Made by a program: the position numbers and the translations under genes
Assembly (NCBI GenBank): GCA_021521415.1
Contig: JAIQDT010009098.1
Location: 1-64,000 of the forward strand
DNA length: 64,000 nt
Direction: 5' to 3'
Origin: Bidens hawaiensis
Lineage: Eukaryota > Streptophyta > Magnoliopsida > Asterales > Asteraceae
Notes under the pieces: model-generated
The model's input: the letters and a program-made list of their open reading frames with translations, nothing else
Databases searched by the model: none
What the model was told of the DNA's origin: nothing
Shown: piece by piece, positions 1 through 10,526 of the stretch
Layout: each line of letters starts with the position of its first letter
Position numbering within the stretch: position 1 is the first letter of the stretch

Positions 1-4
1 CTAG

Positions 5-289
5 ATGGGAGATATTACAACATATGCATGCCAATTACACCTACAAGACACAAGTGAATATTGTGCTAGCATCTATGGCAATTTATATATTAGAAAAAAA
101 GATACATGTGATGAAGGATTTAACAAGGCGCAACAAGAATTTTACACTCCAAATAATGGTATTGATAGTCGAGGGTCTAGTGACATTAATGAAATAGATG
201 AAGACACGAGTACACAACGTAGAATAGATTATTTATACATGAGTGCAGTTAGAGATGTGATTGCAGGAGATCTAGCCAAACATAGATGA
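5..289 (+). CDS. C-terminal fragment of a HARBI1/ALP1-like protein (partial)
   Basis: An open frame of about 94 codons enters from the left edge region and stops at 287-289. The last 25 residues (R-R-I-D-Y-L-Y-M-S-A-V-R-D-V-I-A) resemble the C-terminal tail of plant PIF/Harbinger-derived nucleases, where an M-x-A-x-R-D-x-I-A motif follows a Ser/Asp/Glu-rich linker. Such proteins are DDE-type transposases or domesticated relatives. The catalytic part would lie left of the window, so activity cannot be judged. The methionine at 5 is probably not the true start. The assignment rests on the tail motif only; it could be an unrelated orphan frame. Confidence 0.35.
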   Translation: MGDITTYACQLHLQDTSEYCASIYGNLYIRKKDTCDEGFNKAQQEFYTPNNGIDSRGSSDINEIDEDTSTQRRIDYLYMSAVRDVIAGDLAKHR

Positions 290-1077
290 ATGTTTTCTTG
301 AATATTAATGTATTTTTGTAGAAATTTTACATCATTCTCGATATAAATTTATCCAAAAATGATGGTATAACTAATAACAATAAAGTAGATACATATAAAT
401 ATAAGTTATGTAATAATATGTAACCATGCCCATTTTGGTCATTTTCCTAATATAAGCTAAATAAAAAAAGCTAACACAAACACTTAAAAAGAGCTTATCA
501 ACTTGTAGAATATAAGCTAATCCAAACACATAAAAAGAGCTTATCAAATGGTAGAAAATAAGCCATAAGCTTCTATACAATATAAGCATAAGCTAAAAAA
601 TAAAAGCTAGGCCAAACACCCCTTAAGATGGACTTCAGCAAGGGACAATATGCTTTTAGAAATCTCAAAACAAAAAATAAAAAATAAAAAGGCTTCCTGC
701 ATCAAGAAACTATGTTTCGGTCGATTCACAGACCCTAGAACGATCTGAAAGTTGCTAGTTTTCTATTCAACTTTGTCTTTGCATACCAAACCCATTCCAT
801 ACTTTTAAAGGGATATAATATTCGTATACCCTTTGGTTATCCACACACCCTACACACGATCGTATAGGATGTGTGAATAAACAATGCCCTTTTAAAACAC
901 CCTTTTGCTCTAAAAGTACATATACATTCTGAGTGATATCTCTCTCCCTCTCCCTCTCCCTCTCTTTTGACTCCATATTTCATACATCATTTTATGAAGA
1001 GAAGATCAAGACCAAAATAGCTGTCAAGATGAAAAGGTTGTTATCTAGAATAAGCTACCTACATTTATATTAAGATG
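290..1077. other. Gene-free AT-rich DNA with MITE-like end and CT microsatellite
   Basis: No gene seen. Between 440 and 625 short motifs around ATAAGCTAA and GAGCTTATCA recur, and the block ends at about 603-625 in GGCCAAACACCCCTTAAG, the kind of terminus found on hAT-like MITEs; no matching left end was found, so it is probably truncated. A TCTCTCCC-type pyrimidine microsatellite occupies about 937-967. Confidence 0.4.
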
Positions 1078-1535
1078 GGTAGTTGTAAAATACCATCTTG
1101 ACGTAGTGTTGTAAATGCACTATCTTAATATAGTGTTGTGAACAGATTATCTTGATCTAGTGTTGGGTTGAGATGAGAGATTTACACTATCCTGATGTAG
1201 TGTTTGAATTATATTTGTGAGAGAGACATGCACTATCTTGATAAGGTGCTTATATGTACTTAGGATGAAAACCACTGCCTTGATATAGTTTTGGGGTGCC
1301 TCACTTTCTTGATATAGTGATTGGTAAGAAATGTAAAGCTAGTCACTTGTTAAATAGGTGCTCACTACTTTGACTAGTATAGAGTTTGTAAAGACATACT
1401 GTATTGACATAGTGTTGTTCAAGAAGGTGCTCACTACCTTTAAGCTTTGGCTAGTGAATAATTGTAAAGACATACCATCTTGATATAGTGTGTTGAAGAA
1501 TGTGATCACTACCTTGATTTAATGAGACTTGTACC
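1078..1535. repeat. Diverged array of short quasi-palindromic repeats (CACTATCTTGATATAGTG-like)
   Basis: Roughly ten degenerate units share the core ACTATCTTGATATAGTG, which is nearly its own reverse complement, separated by spacers of variable length that often contain TTGTAAAGACATAC or GTGCTCACTAC. Examples lie near 1117, 1181, 1227, 1290 and 1471. Unit spacing is irregular (about 30-60 bp), so this is not a classical satellite. No coding potential was found. Confidence 0.6.
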
Positions 1536-3768
1536 AGTGACATCCTCAATTCAAGAGAAATGTTTTTGGTGGAGAAAGTCTCAAAGAGTAAGTTTGTTAT
1601 CCTCCGTCAAACTTCTATCAATCTAGTGTGTATCTATTTCCCTAAATCTTTACATATTTGTTTTTTTATGTTAGCATACAAGTGTTGACCCATATATAAC
1701 CTCTAAATATCAACTTAATAAATTTAAAAAGAAATTTTCAAAAGAAAAATGTTCACCTCCGTTAGTTTTCTACACTATCATTTTCACACAACTTATACTA
1801 TATATATAACTAGTGTATTACCCATAGTGCAGCGCCGGGGCTGGTCGGTAAAACCTGAGCAGTAGTAAAACTCAAGCGTTGTTGGTCCCTGTTTTGAGAC
1901 GGTAAGTTGTCGCAAATTCAGTCAGTTTTAGTTAAGTGTGTTATGGTATCGAAATTAACACAAAAAATAAGACAAAAGCAATATAAAAACTGAGGTGGGC
2001 CAATGGGGGTGGCGTCGGTCACTAAAACACGGACGTTGGAAGAACCCGAGCGCTTTCGATCCAGCCGAGCATTGAGGCGATGAGTCTAAGGAAATTTGGC
2101 CGGTCCCCATCACACTCGTTACGGTACCGAAGCTAAAACAAAATGATAAAAACAAAATTGGAATTCGGTCGATTTTTATTATGTTTTTACAGTACTGGAA
2201 CTAAAACAAAATCGGGTTATCGAAATCGTTCAGTTTGACTTAACAACACAACCATCCAGCCCACATCAAATTTAACAATGAAAGATAAGCATTCTCACAT
2301 AAAAAAAATATAAATAACAAACTTAAAAAAAAACAAAAAAGGCACTAAATGTTTGTACCATCAAAGATTTAAACTTGGGTCCCAAAGAAACCAAACAATT
2401 AACTTTATTAACACGACCATCCAACCAACATCAAGGGTTATGCAAAGAAACAAAACCATTACAATATATACAAAAACAAAATTAACATACTTTGTGACAC
2501 CAAAGTTCTCATTTATACTAATTAGATAATAACGTTATTACCTCATCCATTTATCACTCAAATTGATTTTTTCTTTAATAACTTGCATCCGTTAACTTTT
2601 TAATAATGATGAATCACGGTTGCCTGTAGTGTAACAAAAATATAATTCTATTCAAAAATGACTTTTTTGTATCATAAGCTATACGAGTGCCCGTAACGTA
2701 CTGAAACTATGATGAACAGAACCAAACCGATTTCGACAGCAAAACATCGGTACCAGTATTGATACATGCATTATCAGAACCAGTACTGCTATTCTTATAT
2801 ATAGTTACCACGATTGTATTTAACCTTTTTTCTCTATGTTCTGAGACACATTTTGTAAACGATGTTGTATTTTCCACTGATGTGATCAATCAGTGTACAT
2901 TTTATGAATTGATTAGGATGTATACTTGCACATTAAAATGCAAAATCAACATTTTGATGTTATTGGGTGTTTATAATATTAATCAAGAAAAACAATAATA
3001 TGCAAAACACATAATGTGTGTTCCCCTTTTCTTACTCAACAAAAAGCCATGGAACCATAATGGTCCATCCAATCATCCATGCCCAAATATGTTGTTAATC
3101 ATGAAATTTGCATTATTAATGTAACAACTAACTTAATTAGACCTATTTTTTAAACTTAACAATATATCTTTCTTAAAAACAACCTGTTTTCTTCATCCAA
3201 TTCCAAGACAGAACAATCGATCCCAAAACACACAGCCGACAAGTATTTATGTATCCTATGATAGGAAATCTTTTGATTCAGAAGTCCCATAAAATGCTAT
3301 AACGTTTTCCACATCACTCGTTCACCGTTTGATTCCACAAGACTTGAGAGTTCGGGTAGATATACAATAAGATCTTAGTTAAAGTGAGTGTTGTAACTTT
3401 TTCATGAGTGTGAACAATGTGACGTCTCAACTTTCTCATTAGTGTGTGATTAGAGCAACATTTTTCATAGTTTGCGATTATTGTAACGGCATAACTTTCT
3501 CGAGTATGTAACGCTAAGCATACACAATTCACGTCATGTTTTCTAAAATGTTAATGGCGTGAAACAGTTAAACAACAATGTTAGTTGAAGTGGCTACTCA
3601 ACTTTTTCAGAAGTATCTAATTGGTGACACAACTTAAATTTGTGTCAGTTGTGATTAAAGTGACTAATTGAACTCTCTGTATGTGACAGATATGACTACT
3701 CGACATTCTAACGAGTATTACACAATATATATTATCATAATATATACTATCATATGATAAAAAAAAAG
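1536..3768. other. Gene-free repeat-derived DNA, possible degenerate Helitron end at 1810
   Basis: No convincing gene. At 1809-1814 the bases ACTAGT precede a GC-rich stretch (1821-1845), a layout like a Helitron 3' terminus (CTAG next to T) read on the minus strand, but the hairpin is poor and no 5' end was found. 1850-2760 contains many 'accaaac', 'gataccgaa' type motifs of a decayed repeat. 2760-3768 is AT-rich and shows nothing else. Confidence 0.3.
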
Positions 3769-4066
3769 GAAAAATGGTTTTTATTGGTCCCAACTTTTTC
3801 ATTTTGGCCGGCGCTGGTCCCAACTTTCATTTTGGCTGGCAACGGTACCCAACTTTAACATTCGTTGCTTCCACCAGTCCGCGACTGACGGAGCACTAAC
3901 TCCGTTATGTTTTTGCTTACGTGTCAATCTGAGTTGGAAAAATCATATTACGTGGCAGCCACCGTGGATTATTGGTTTATACATATATCTTATATCCAGA
4001 TCCTTAACTCTCTTCAACGGCTCAATCCCCAAATCAAATCCCCAATTGATGTCCAGAACCCTAATT
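3769..4066 (+). repeat. Left terminal inverted repeat of the MULE
   Basis: About 298 bp that matches the reverse complement of 10230-10526 with only a handful of differences, for example CCAGATCC against CCATATCC near 3995. It ends about 57 bp before the transposase ATG and therefore must carry its promoter. A short frame of 68 codons that appears in both TIRs is a mirror shadow, not a gene. Confidence 0.9.
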
Positions 4067-4122
4067 ACATGCCACTCCAATCGATTAACGACGAACAAAG
4101 CAGCAAGCCCTAATCTTTAACA

Positions 4123-7100
4123 ATGGATAATCAAATACGGATTTCCTTCCACACCAATGGGGCATTTGACGTTGCACCACCGATATTAAGGTATGTTGGT
4201 GGAAAAAAAACTTCATTCATGTTAGATGTTGACAAGCTTTCATACTTCGAGCTACTGGATTATGCAAAGGAGTTTGGTTCATACAAATCGAAAGTTGGTC
4301 TTTGGTTGTATTGCAAGATTCCAGATGATGGTCGTTTAAAACTATTAGTTAGTGATAAAGAAGTCTTTGAGGTGTTGTCTTTGATTGGTTCCAATTCCGG
4401 GTCTGCACAAGGTATGGTTTTATACGTTCAAACTGATAAGTTAAGGAAACCCACAAACAATACCAGTAGCCCTCAAGCCGAGCCCATTATCTCTCCAGCC
4501 CAGCCCATTATCCCTGGAGCCCAGCCCATTATATCTCTAGCCCAGCCCATTATCCATGTAGCCCAGCCCAGTAGCCAACCAGAAGCTTGCTTGAGCCCTA
4601 GTTCAGGAGTTAGGAGCCCTAGTCCAGGAGTTAGGAGGTACTCTAAGCTCACAGCTAGAAAACAAGTTCCACCAATTGACTTAAATATATCACCAACTAA
4701 GGATACATGTACACCACTTAAATCACCAACTAAGGTTATTAGTTTGTCTCTTGGATCACCAGTTAAGGTTACAGACACAACACTTAAATCACCACCAATT
4801 AACACAAATAAAAAAGAAATAGATAGTGGTGGGTCAGATTCAGATAGTTCAGAAGATGATGATTCTGATGATGAGTCTTATAAATGTGATTTGGATAATG
4901 ATGATGATGATGGATCTGACAAAGATGATGAAGAGTGGAGGTGTTCAGTTGCTAAGTTACAACAGGTGAATGAGCAAGATGTTGAAACACAAAAGAAGTT
5001 ACTTGAAAACTGTCTAAAACAATCTGCTGATGCAATTAAAGAAGCATCCAGTAGTTATGAAGATTCTGATGATGATATTGACACACCTGGAGAGAGTGAA
5101 GATGATGACATAAGAGGTAAGAAACACAAACAAGATGTTCCAGTTGTAAGTGAAGAAACTGACTGGTCAATGTTTAAATGGGTTGTTGGGATAAAGTTTG
5201 CCACTAGGGATGCTTTCAAAGAAGCAGTTAGAAAGTATGCTGTCTCAAATGGTAAAAATGTTTACATTGCTACAAGTAACAAGAGTAGAGGAGGACGTGT
5301 AGGTGTTAAATGTGTGAAAGGATGTCCATTTAGTCTGTATTGTTCATTTCACAAGGTCAAGAGTTGCTATATGGTTAAGACTGTTAATAGTAAGCACAAT
5401 TGTCAGAGAAACATGGCAAAGAATAGACAACTGACTGCTAAGTTTATAGCTAAAGACTTCTTGCCATTATTCAAAGCTAAACCTCGATGGAGTGGTAAAG
5501 ATATCCAGGATGCAGTTAAAGAGAAACATAAGGTGCTTATACGCAAATGGTTGGCTTACAATGCCAGGAAATGTGCATTTAAGATGCTTCATGGGTCAAT
5601 GAGGGAGCACTACAGTAAACTTGGGTCTTACTTGGCAGCTTTGAAAGAAATAAATCCAACTTCAACCTTTGAATTGGTAACTGCCCCACCAGGGTTCAAT
5701 AACCAGGAACCAGGTTCAAACTTGGAGACATTCTTTAGATTGTTTGTGTGTTTTGATGGGGTGAAGAGGGGATTTTTGGCTGGTTGTAGGAAATTTTTGT
5801 GTTTGGATGGTTGTTTTTTGAAAACATTTTTAGGGGGTATGTTGTTGGCTGCAATTGGGAGAGATGCTAATGACCAAATGTACCCTGTGGCATGGGCTGT
5901 TGTTGATGGTGAGTCTAATGATAGTTGGGAATGGTTCATGGAAAAACTAAGAAAATGCCTAGATATCCAAGATGGTGGAAAGGACTGGACACTTGTCTCT
6001 GACCAACAAAAGGTATGACTTCACTTTGTTAATATCTAAGTTATAAGTTGTAAGTTCTAGATGTCTAAAGTTTATTTGATTTGGAATAATAATGACAGGG
6101 ACTAGTGAATGCTGTATCTTTGATTTGGAAAAATGCAGAGCATAGAAACTGTGCAAGGCACATCTATGCAAACTGGAAAAAGAAGTTCAAGGGTAAAGAG
6201 TTAAAGACATATTATTGGCAGGCATGTAGGGCTTATAATGAGCCTGACTTCAATGATGCTATCAAGGAGATGAGAGCAATATCAGCTGATGCAGTGGAGG
6301 CTTTCATGAAACATAATCCTAATTGCTTTGTAAGGTGCTTTTTTAAGGGTCATACATCTTGTGATGTCATAGTTAGTAACATGGCTGAGACTTTTAATGG
6401 AACCATAGTTGAGGCAAGATCTATGCATATTATAGACATGTTAGAGTCAATCAGGGTCTCAACAATGACAAGGATAATTACTAAGCATTCTCAAATGTTA
6501 GCTAAAGATGTTGTTGTGTGCCCAAGGATACAAACTAAACTTGATAGAGGAAAAAAATGGGCTCATAAATGTACAGTGTTCCCATCAGCATATAACATGT
6601 TCCAAGTTAAAGACTTTGCTGATGATCTTGCTGTGGACTTGAATAACAGAACATGTTCATGTAGGAAGTGGGACTTAGCAGGTAGATTAACCATTAATCA
6701 TTCAATAATTAAGTTATATTCATACAAATGTGTATAAAAAAACTGTATTTTGACAGGTATACCATGTAAGCATGTGTGTGCAGTCGCTGGGTTTCTTGGA
6801 AGAAATGCTGAAGAATTTGTTCATGATTGTTATCTTAAGGAGGCATATTTAAGGTCATATTCATACACAATTCCACCCTTGCCTAGTGAGAGGTACTGGC
6901 CAAGAGTTGATTATCCTTTGGACCCTCCTCCCATCAAAAGTCAACCAGGAAGACCAAAGACAAAAAGAAAGAAAGATCCCCATGAAGATCCTAAAAAGCC
7001 AGGTAAATTGACAAAACATGGAGGAGAAATGACTTGTAGCAATTGCAAAGAAACTGGTCATAACATTAGAAAGTGTACAAAACCTAAGACTTCTAAGAAT

Positions 7101-7337
7101 AAAGCCACATCAAAATCTGGTGTAAGGGGAAGGTCAACAAGGTCAACTCAAGCCACACATGAAAGTCAACCAACACAGCAGTCAGTAGGTTCTAAGAGGC
7201 CAAGGGGGATGACCAAAGATATGCCAAGTCAACCAACACAACAATCAACAAGTTCTAAGAGGCCAAGGGGAAACACAAAGGCCAAAGGCAAGGGGAATGA
7301 CCAAAGATATGTTAATAATGTGTTTTGGAATGTTTAA
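4123..7337 (+). CDS. Mutator-like (mudrA-type) transposase, three exons
   Basis: Predicted exons 4123-6012, 6099-6681 and 6757-7337 have GT..AG introns of 86 and 75 bp and join in frame to 1017 residues. The protein would cut and paste the surrounding element in the nucleus. Order: N-terminal PB1-like region (1-100); Gln-Pro-Ile-Ile repeats (about 120-150); Ser/Asp/Glu-rich acidic stretch (235-325); MuDR DNA-binding region with C-V-K-G-C-P-F (about 345-430); MULE DDE core with L-D-G-C-F at about 562, S-D-Q-Q-K at 626-630 and E-T-F-N-G-T at about 725; SWIM zinc finger C-S-C-R-K-W-D-L-A-G-I-P-C-K-H, formed only when exons 2 and 3 are joined; CCHC knuckle C-S-N-C-K-E-T-G-H-N-I-R-K-C near 918. 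The ATG lies just inside the TIR. No frameshift or internal stop seen. Confidence 0.9.
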
Positions 7338-7426
7338 GACTGTTAATGGTTAATTAGGTTTATCTAATGATGCTGACTTGTGTGATTTATGTTCCCTATG
7401 TACTGATTAACTAATGTATTTATGTT

Positions 7427-9028
7427 CCGTTAATAACAACCATTATTCACGCTTCCGCACCGGGGCTCGGATCTCACAATTGGTATCATAGCTGGGTTGC
7501 AGAATCGTTCAGACAAACCGCTGAATCTAATTCATCTCGCTCTTGAATCCACCATGGACGTTAAACCGATGAGTGTGCTGCTTGAACAGTAAAGGGAATA
7601 TTGAAGAACATTGCTGCTGGTACAAACTGATATGTAGAAGTCAAGAATGAACAGGTACTAGGAGCAATCTAATCATTGTTTGGATGTCTCGAGCATGATA
7701 AGAATGGTCTCGAGTATGTAAAATGACTAAGTGTTGCTTCGAGCACAACTTATCTCGAGCATATCTTATATCAAGCACATCAAGTTTGGATTCGAGCACA
7801 TGAACCCCGAGCACATCCTGGTTTATCTTAGAATCTATCTTTTGGTCTCGAGCACACTTTGTTTTACTTGAGCAAACCTTCTTCGAGCACACTTTGGCTC
7901 CTGAGCATGCCCATGAAAAAAGAAAAATACAAGTGTTTTCGAGCACACTTTTGCTTTTGAGCATGCTCAGGAAGAGAAAAAGACCAAGTAATTCGAGCAT
8001 GGTCTTGAGCATGCTTGATGAAAGACCCAAGTAATTCGAGAAAGGTCTTGAGCATGGTCTTGAGCATGCTTGATGAAAGACCAAGTATTTCGAGCAAGGT
8101 CTCGAGCATGCTCGAGTAAAGACAGGAGCATGCTTGAGCAAGGTCTTGAGCATGCTTGATGAAAGACCAAGTATTTCGAGCAAGGTCTCGAGCATGCTCG
8201 AGTAAAGACAGGAGCATGCTCGAGTAACGACAGAAAAATACAAGTGTTTCCTCGAGCAAGGTCCATGCTCGAGTAAAACAGAAAAAAAATTGAGCACGCT
8301 TGATTTAAAAAAAAAATGATTATGAGTGTGCTTGTGAAGGGATTTAAAGGACTTGTGTGCTCGTGAACCGATAATCCATGCTCGTGAATGAATTACACTT
8401 GAGATTTTTGGTGCCGTTGACCGTTTGACCAAGCTGAGCTATATGAAAGATATATACCAAGGGTATTTTGGTAAATTTTATCCAATCATCAACAAGCAAA
8501 AGGAAATCAAAGCCTTATCAATTTTTCACAAACTTCATCAAAGAGCTTTACAAGAACAATTGTTGACCAAGCTTACGGATTTGTTAAATAGATGTATTTG
8601 AAGACCAAGACATGCTAGACTAGTATAAATAGATGTGTTTGTTAATTTTTCTAGTATGAGTGTATTGTGTATTAGGTGAGATCTAGGGTTTTATCCCTAG
8701 GAGAGAGAGTCGTCGCCTCCAAGATGAGCTCTCCTGGAGGTGGCTTATTTTTATTGTATGTATGTGTGTGTGTGTGAGTGCTTTGTAATGACAATCTTTT
8801 GGTTAATGAAATCATACTGCCACCTCTTTATCTTTGTGAATCGATTGCATATGTTTGTTCATCCAGTCTATTGTTCATTGTAATCAATTCAGGCTCTCTC
8901 CCAAACACCACTCATCCGTCCAAAACCCCCTTTCAAGAGTGAATACGATTCGATCCTTGCTCAGATCCGAGCTCCACCGTTAATAACGACCATTATTCAC
9001 GCTTTCGCACCGGGGCTCAGATCTCACA
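7427..9028 (+). mobile_element. Non-autonomous LTR retroelement remnant with primer-binding site
   Basis: The sequence from CCGTTAATAAC to GATCTCACA occurs in direct orientation at 7427-7478 and 8977-9028 with few differences. The left copy is followed at once by TGGTATCATAGC (7481-7492), a good match to the initiator-Met tRNA primer-binding site, so it is the 3' end of a 5' LTR whose rest is missing. A TATAAATA box (about 8624) and poly-purine/pyrimidine stretches fit the larger right LTR. After the PBS an ATG frame at 7553 stops after 12 codons, so no protein is made. The extent of the right LTR could not be set. Confidence 0.6.
7680..8280. repeat. Minisatellite built on GAGCATGCTCGAG / GAAAGACCAAGTATTTCGAGC
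   Basis: Palindromic GAGCATGCTC and CGAGCA words recur about every 15-30 bp, and a ~90-bp higher-order unit is repeated almost exactly (about 8053-8135 and 8143-8225). The repeats are open in all three minus-strand frames, giving 99-263-codon spurious frames. The array lies inside the LTR-element remnant in the MULE. Confidence 0.75.
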
Positions 9029-9039
9029 CAGCTTATGGT

Positions 9040-9480
9040 AATTTTGACAAGCCAGTCTGCTCATTTGGTTAATCTGATAGGATCTGATATGGGCATTATG
9101 GTAATCTGTTTTGGTCAATATTGAGACATATGCAGGTCAATATGTCTGTCTGGGCATTATGGTTATTTTGACTAATCTGATTTGGTCAATATGCATTATC
9201 TTTTGGACAATATGCTGGTCAATATGTCTGGTCTTTTGTTTTGGTCATCAATCTGATATGGGCATTATGGTCATTTTGACTAATTAATTTGACTAATCTG
9301 ATTTGGTCCAAATATGCTGGTCAACATGACTAATTTGATTTGGTCAATATGTCTGATTTTTTGTCATATTCTTTGATTAATCTGATATGGGCAATATGGT
9401 CATTTTTGACTAATTTGTTCATTTGTGATGTTGCCATTTTGACTAATCTGTTCACTATGTCTGATCTTTTATGTTGTTAA
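9040..9480. repeat. Degenerate tandem repeat of TTTTGACTAATCTGATTTGGTCAATATG units
   Basis: Words such as GACTAATCTGAT, TGGTCAATATG and ATGGGCATTATGG are repeated with variable order over about 440 bp. No coding potential. It separates the LTR remnant from the right-hand gene of the MULE. Confidence 0.65.
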
Positions 9481-9686
9481 TATGTATGTGCAGATAGACT
9501 CGTTGATAAGCATCCATTTTTGGCACACAAATAAAGTCCACCATATATTGAGAACAACATCCATTAACATTAACATATTACATGAAATTGATAACAACAT
9601 TAACATATTACATGAAATTGATAGCCAAGGTCCCAAGGAAACATATTACATTCCATACACCATGTTCTTTAACCAACACAACATTT

Positions 9687-10179
9687 TCACACAAATAAAG
9701 TCCACCATAGTGTTATGACAATAATTGCTAAACCTAAAACACTATTACTCTTCCAATTGGACTTTTTCAGTGAGAGTTGAAGCTTCAAATTGTTGTTCTC
9801 TTCTTCCAACACCATGTTCTTTAATTTTAAATTTTCTATTTGCATCTCTTTTATTTCTTGATCTTTTCTTGAACCACATTCCTTTAAGAAGTAATCAAAA
9901 TCTTCTTTCCACATAAAGAATTTACAGTCTTGATTATAGCCACAACAAGAAAGAGTTTATTGATTTAGATACAAAAGTAAACTTGAAAACCAAAAAATGT
10001 ACTCACAAGCCATAAAGAGCAACCATAGAATTCATCCCCATTTCGAGAACTTCTGTGACCAGCAACCCTACGAATTGCAATCAAATCGTGGGTTGCAATA
10101 GACATTGCCCTGTAAATCAAGCTTGAAATTTTTTAGGGTTTTTCTTACGAGCAGATGTACAAGACGATGATGAACTCAT
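9687..10179 (-). pseudogene. GRF-zinc-finger-like / coiled-coil / membrane protein of the MULE, probably decayed
   Basis: Reading inward from the right TIR, an ATG at 10179 opens M-S-S-S-S-S-C-T-S-A-R-K-K-N-P-K-K but stops after 20 codons. A second frame (about 10115-9980) encodes R-N-G-D-E-F-Y-G-C, and after a likely intron (donor GTGAGT near 9986, acceptor before 9928) the frame 9928-9687 encodes D-C-K-F-F-M-W-K-E-D, a Lys/Glu/Leu/Asn-rich coiled coil, and a C-terminal hydrophobic segment ending L-W-W-T-L-F-V. The F-Y-G-C ... C-K-F-F-M-W spacing is that of plant GRF-type zinc-finger proteins with coiled-coil and transmembrane tails. The frames do not join cleanly, and the first Cys pair is displaced into another frame, so I call it a pseudogene. 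A missed exon structure is possible. Confidence 0.45.
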
Positions 10180-10229
10180 TGCTAGCAGAATGTGATTAGG
10201 GCTTGATATTGTAATTGATTCAATGATTC

Positions 10230-10526
10230 AATTAGGGTTCTGGACATCAATTGGGGATTTGATTTGGGGATTGAGCCGTTGAAGAGAGTTAAGGATATGG
10301 ATATAAGATTATGTATAAACCAATAATCCACGGTGGCTGCCACGTAATATGATTTTTCCAACTTAGATTGACACGTAAGCAAAAACATAACGGAGTTAGT
10401 GCTCCGTCAGTCGCGGACTGGTGGAAGCAACGAATGTTAAAGTTGGGGACCGTTGCCAGCCAAAATGAAAGTTGGGACCAGCGCCGGCAAAAATGAAAAA
10501 GTTGGGACCAATAAAAACCATTTTTC
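10230..10526 (-). repeat. Right terminal inverted repeat of the MULE
   Basis: Reverse-complement partner of 3769-4066, with the outer end at 10526 (TTTTTC). The inner end lies about 50 bp before the ATG at 10179 of the convergent gene, mirroring the left side. Confidence 0.9.

Larger units (their letters stand above)
3769..10526. mobile_element. Complete Mutator-like element (MULE), MuDR type, 6.76 kb
   Basis: Two inverted copies of a ~298-bp sequence bound the element (3769-4066 and 10230-10526), both with outer end GAAAAATGGTTTTTATTGG. Immediately inside the left copy starts a mudrA-type transposase (4123-7337, plus); immediately inside the right copy starts a second, convergent reading frame (10179 to 9687, minus). 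This is the arrangement of maize MuDR (mudrA/mudrB convergent). The flanks are A-rich on both sides, so the expected 9-bp target duplication cannot be set exactly. An LTR-element remnant (7427-9028) and two minisatellites lie between the genes. The near-identical TIRs and open transposase suggest recent activity. Confidence 0.88.

Noticed and set aside
1810..2720. Full Helitron on the minus strand starting at CTAG 1810
   Set aside because: The hairpin is poor and no TC-type 5' end was found; kept only as a low-confidence remark.
3907..4113. 68-codon frame, with a mirror copy at 10182-10388
   Set aside because: It lies in the MULE terminal inverted repeats and appears twice only because the TIRs are duplicated.
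7641..8432. Minus-strand frame of 263 codons and overlapping frames of 131 and 99 codons
   Set aside because: They read through a minisatellite open in all three frames; the Cys/Ser/Leu-rich repeats are a translation artefact.
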